NCBI GenBank assembly: GCA_031274845.1
Contig: JAISPN010000034.1
Coordinates: 1-5,986 of the forward strand
DNA from: Acidobacteriaceae bacterium
GTDB lineage: Bacteria > Acidobacteriota > Vicinamibacteria > Vicinamibacterales > CAVVIG01
Length of the DNA stretch: 5,986 bases
Reading direction: 5' to 3'
A program made the translations under genes and the position numbers. Shown here piece after piece: positions 5,619-5,986 of the stretch (its first letter is position 1; every line of letters begins with the position of its first letter). The notes beneath the pieces were generated by a model that searched no databases, was not told the origin of the DNA, and was given only the letters and a program-made list of their open reading frames with translations.

Positions 5619-5651
5619 AAAAAAGGCCGGCAGCGGATGCCACCGGCCTTT
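5619..5651 (-). terminator. Intrinsic terminator of the right-hand minus-strand gene
   Basis: Read on the minus strand, AAAGGCCGG (5651-5643) pairs perfectly with CCGGCCTTT (5630-5622) around a 12-base loop, and the run of six T (5624-5619) completes a textbook rho-independent terminator, followed by C and three more T. It begins 26 bases after the stop at 5678. On the plus strand the stem is followed only by TTTCC, so plus-strand function is unlikely to be strong. Confidence 0.9.
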
Positions 5652-5677
5652 CCGTATTTCACGTTGTTCCTGATGCG

Positions 5678-5986
5678 TTAGACCTTCGGCTTGTGCAGCA
5701 CTTCCTGCACGTTCTGCTTCTTCTTGCCGAGCCCCTGAATCTGCACCGTTGGTTGCTCCTTGAGCACGTGCTGCGCGTAGAGCTTGGCCATCTCGGCGTG
5801 ATACGCCGGGTCGTGTTCCTTCTGACGCGCCATGAGCTTTTCCTCGCGCGCGTTCTTCGCGATGCCGAGCTCGTCGAGGTCGGTTTGCGCTCCCTTGGCT
5901 ACCGCTTCGGCGTTCAGCACCAGCGAGTGATCCTTCGACCCGAGCGGCACGCTCTTGTTGCCGGCGAAGATCTCGTGACGGCCGTG
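5678..5986 (-). CDS. C-terminal part of an unrecognised Lys-rich protein, 5' end cut by window edge
   Basis: Not recognised. The frame is open from the right edge (HGRHEIFAGNKS...) to a TAA at 5678-5680, giving 102 visible residues; the true start lies outside the window. A GTG at 5950 could be read as a start, but the frame continues upstream without a stop and no Shine-Dalgarno precedes it, so a truncated longer protein is the better reading. The visible part is hydrophilic and highly charged, with helix-like segments about visible residues 27-50 and 58-76 (TDLDELGIAKNAREEKLMAR; YHAEMAKLYAQHVLKEQ), then a basic tail containing GLGKKKQN. No membrane segment or cysteine is present in it. Being followed by a strong terminator makes it the last gene of its transcript. 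Function cannot be given. Confidence 0.75.
   Translation of the reverse strand, partial: HGRHEIFAGNKSVPLGSKDHSLVLNAEAVAKGAQTDLDELGIAKNAREEKLMARQKEHDPAYHAEMAKLYAQHVLKEQPTVQIQGLGKKKQNVQEVLHKPKV

Noticed and set aside
5596..5643. Sixteen-residue N-terminal extension of the DUF423 protein
   Set aside because: It would be encoded by the terminator hairpin and T-run; ATG 5595 has its own Shine-Dalgarno and fits the family length.

Overview
The window looks like ordinary chromosome from a GC-rich, Gram-negative-type bacterium. Two predicted secreted proteins end their signal peptides in an AXA site followed by Gln, and coding density and codon choice are uniform (G/C-rich third positions). The style of the FolE, GltS-like and CsgG-like proteins would fit an Acidobacteriota genome (for example Vicinamibacteria), but that placement is inference from memory, not a search result. 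I see no mobile element, CRISPR array, tRNA or rRNA, and no base-composition break suggesting transfer.

Layout, left to right. An APC/LAT-type amino acid permease runs leftwards off the window (start 1309, C-terminus missing). Only 46 bp away, and divergent from it, is a GltS-type glutamate:sodium symporter homologue (1356-2582) whose two signature re-entrant-loop motifs differ from the classical ones. An AT-rich gap holds a hairpin and a candidate promoter. It is followed by a secreted CsgG-like protein with a C-terminal SH3b domain (2682-3692, possible start at 2664). A 136-bp gap with several short inverted repeats leads to folE, GTP cyclohydrolase I (3829-4443). A nested hairpin and a TATACT box then precede a secreted protein of unknown function with an Ala/Lys/Pro repeat tail (4512-5222). 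It converges, with a 10-bp gap, on a small DUF423/YgdD-type membrane protein (5595 to 5233, minus). A strong intrinsic terminator (5619-5651, minus) separates that gene from the 3' end of an unrecognised, lysine-rich protein that enters from the right edge (5986 to 5678, minus).

The two left-hand transporters may form a divergently controlled amino-acid uptake pair. The middle genes (CsgG-like, folE, secreted unknown) share a strand, but each is preceded by a gap with structure or promoter-like sequence, so they look like single-gene units rather than an operon. No coherent undescribed multi-gene system is visible. The items most worth a second look are the altered GltS motifs, the stand-alone CsgG-SH3b protein without a lipobox, the recurrent -10-like box six or seven bases before an ATG (possible leaderless starts), and the terminator whose arm is repeated at the DUF423 ribosome binding site.
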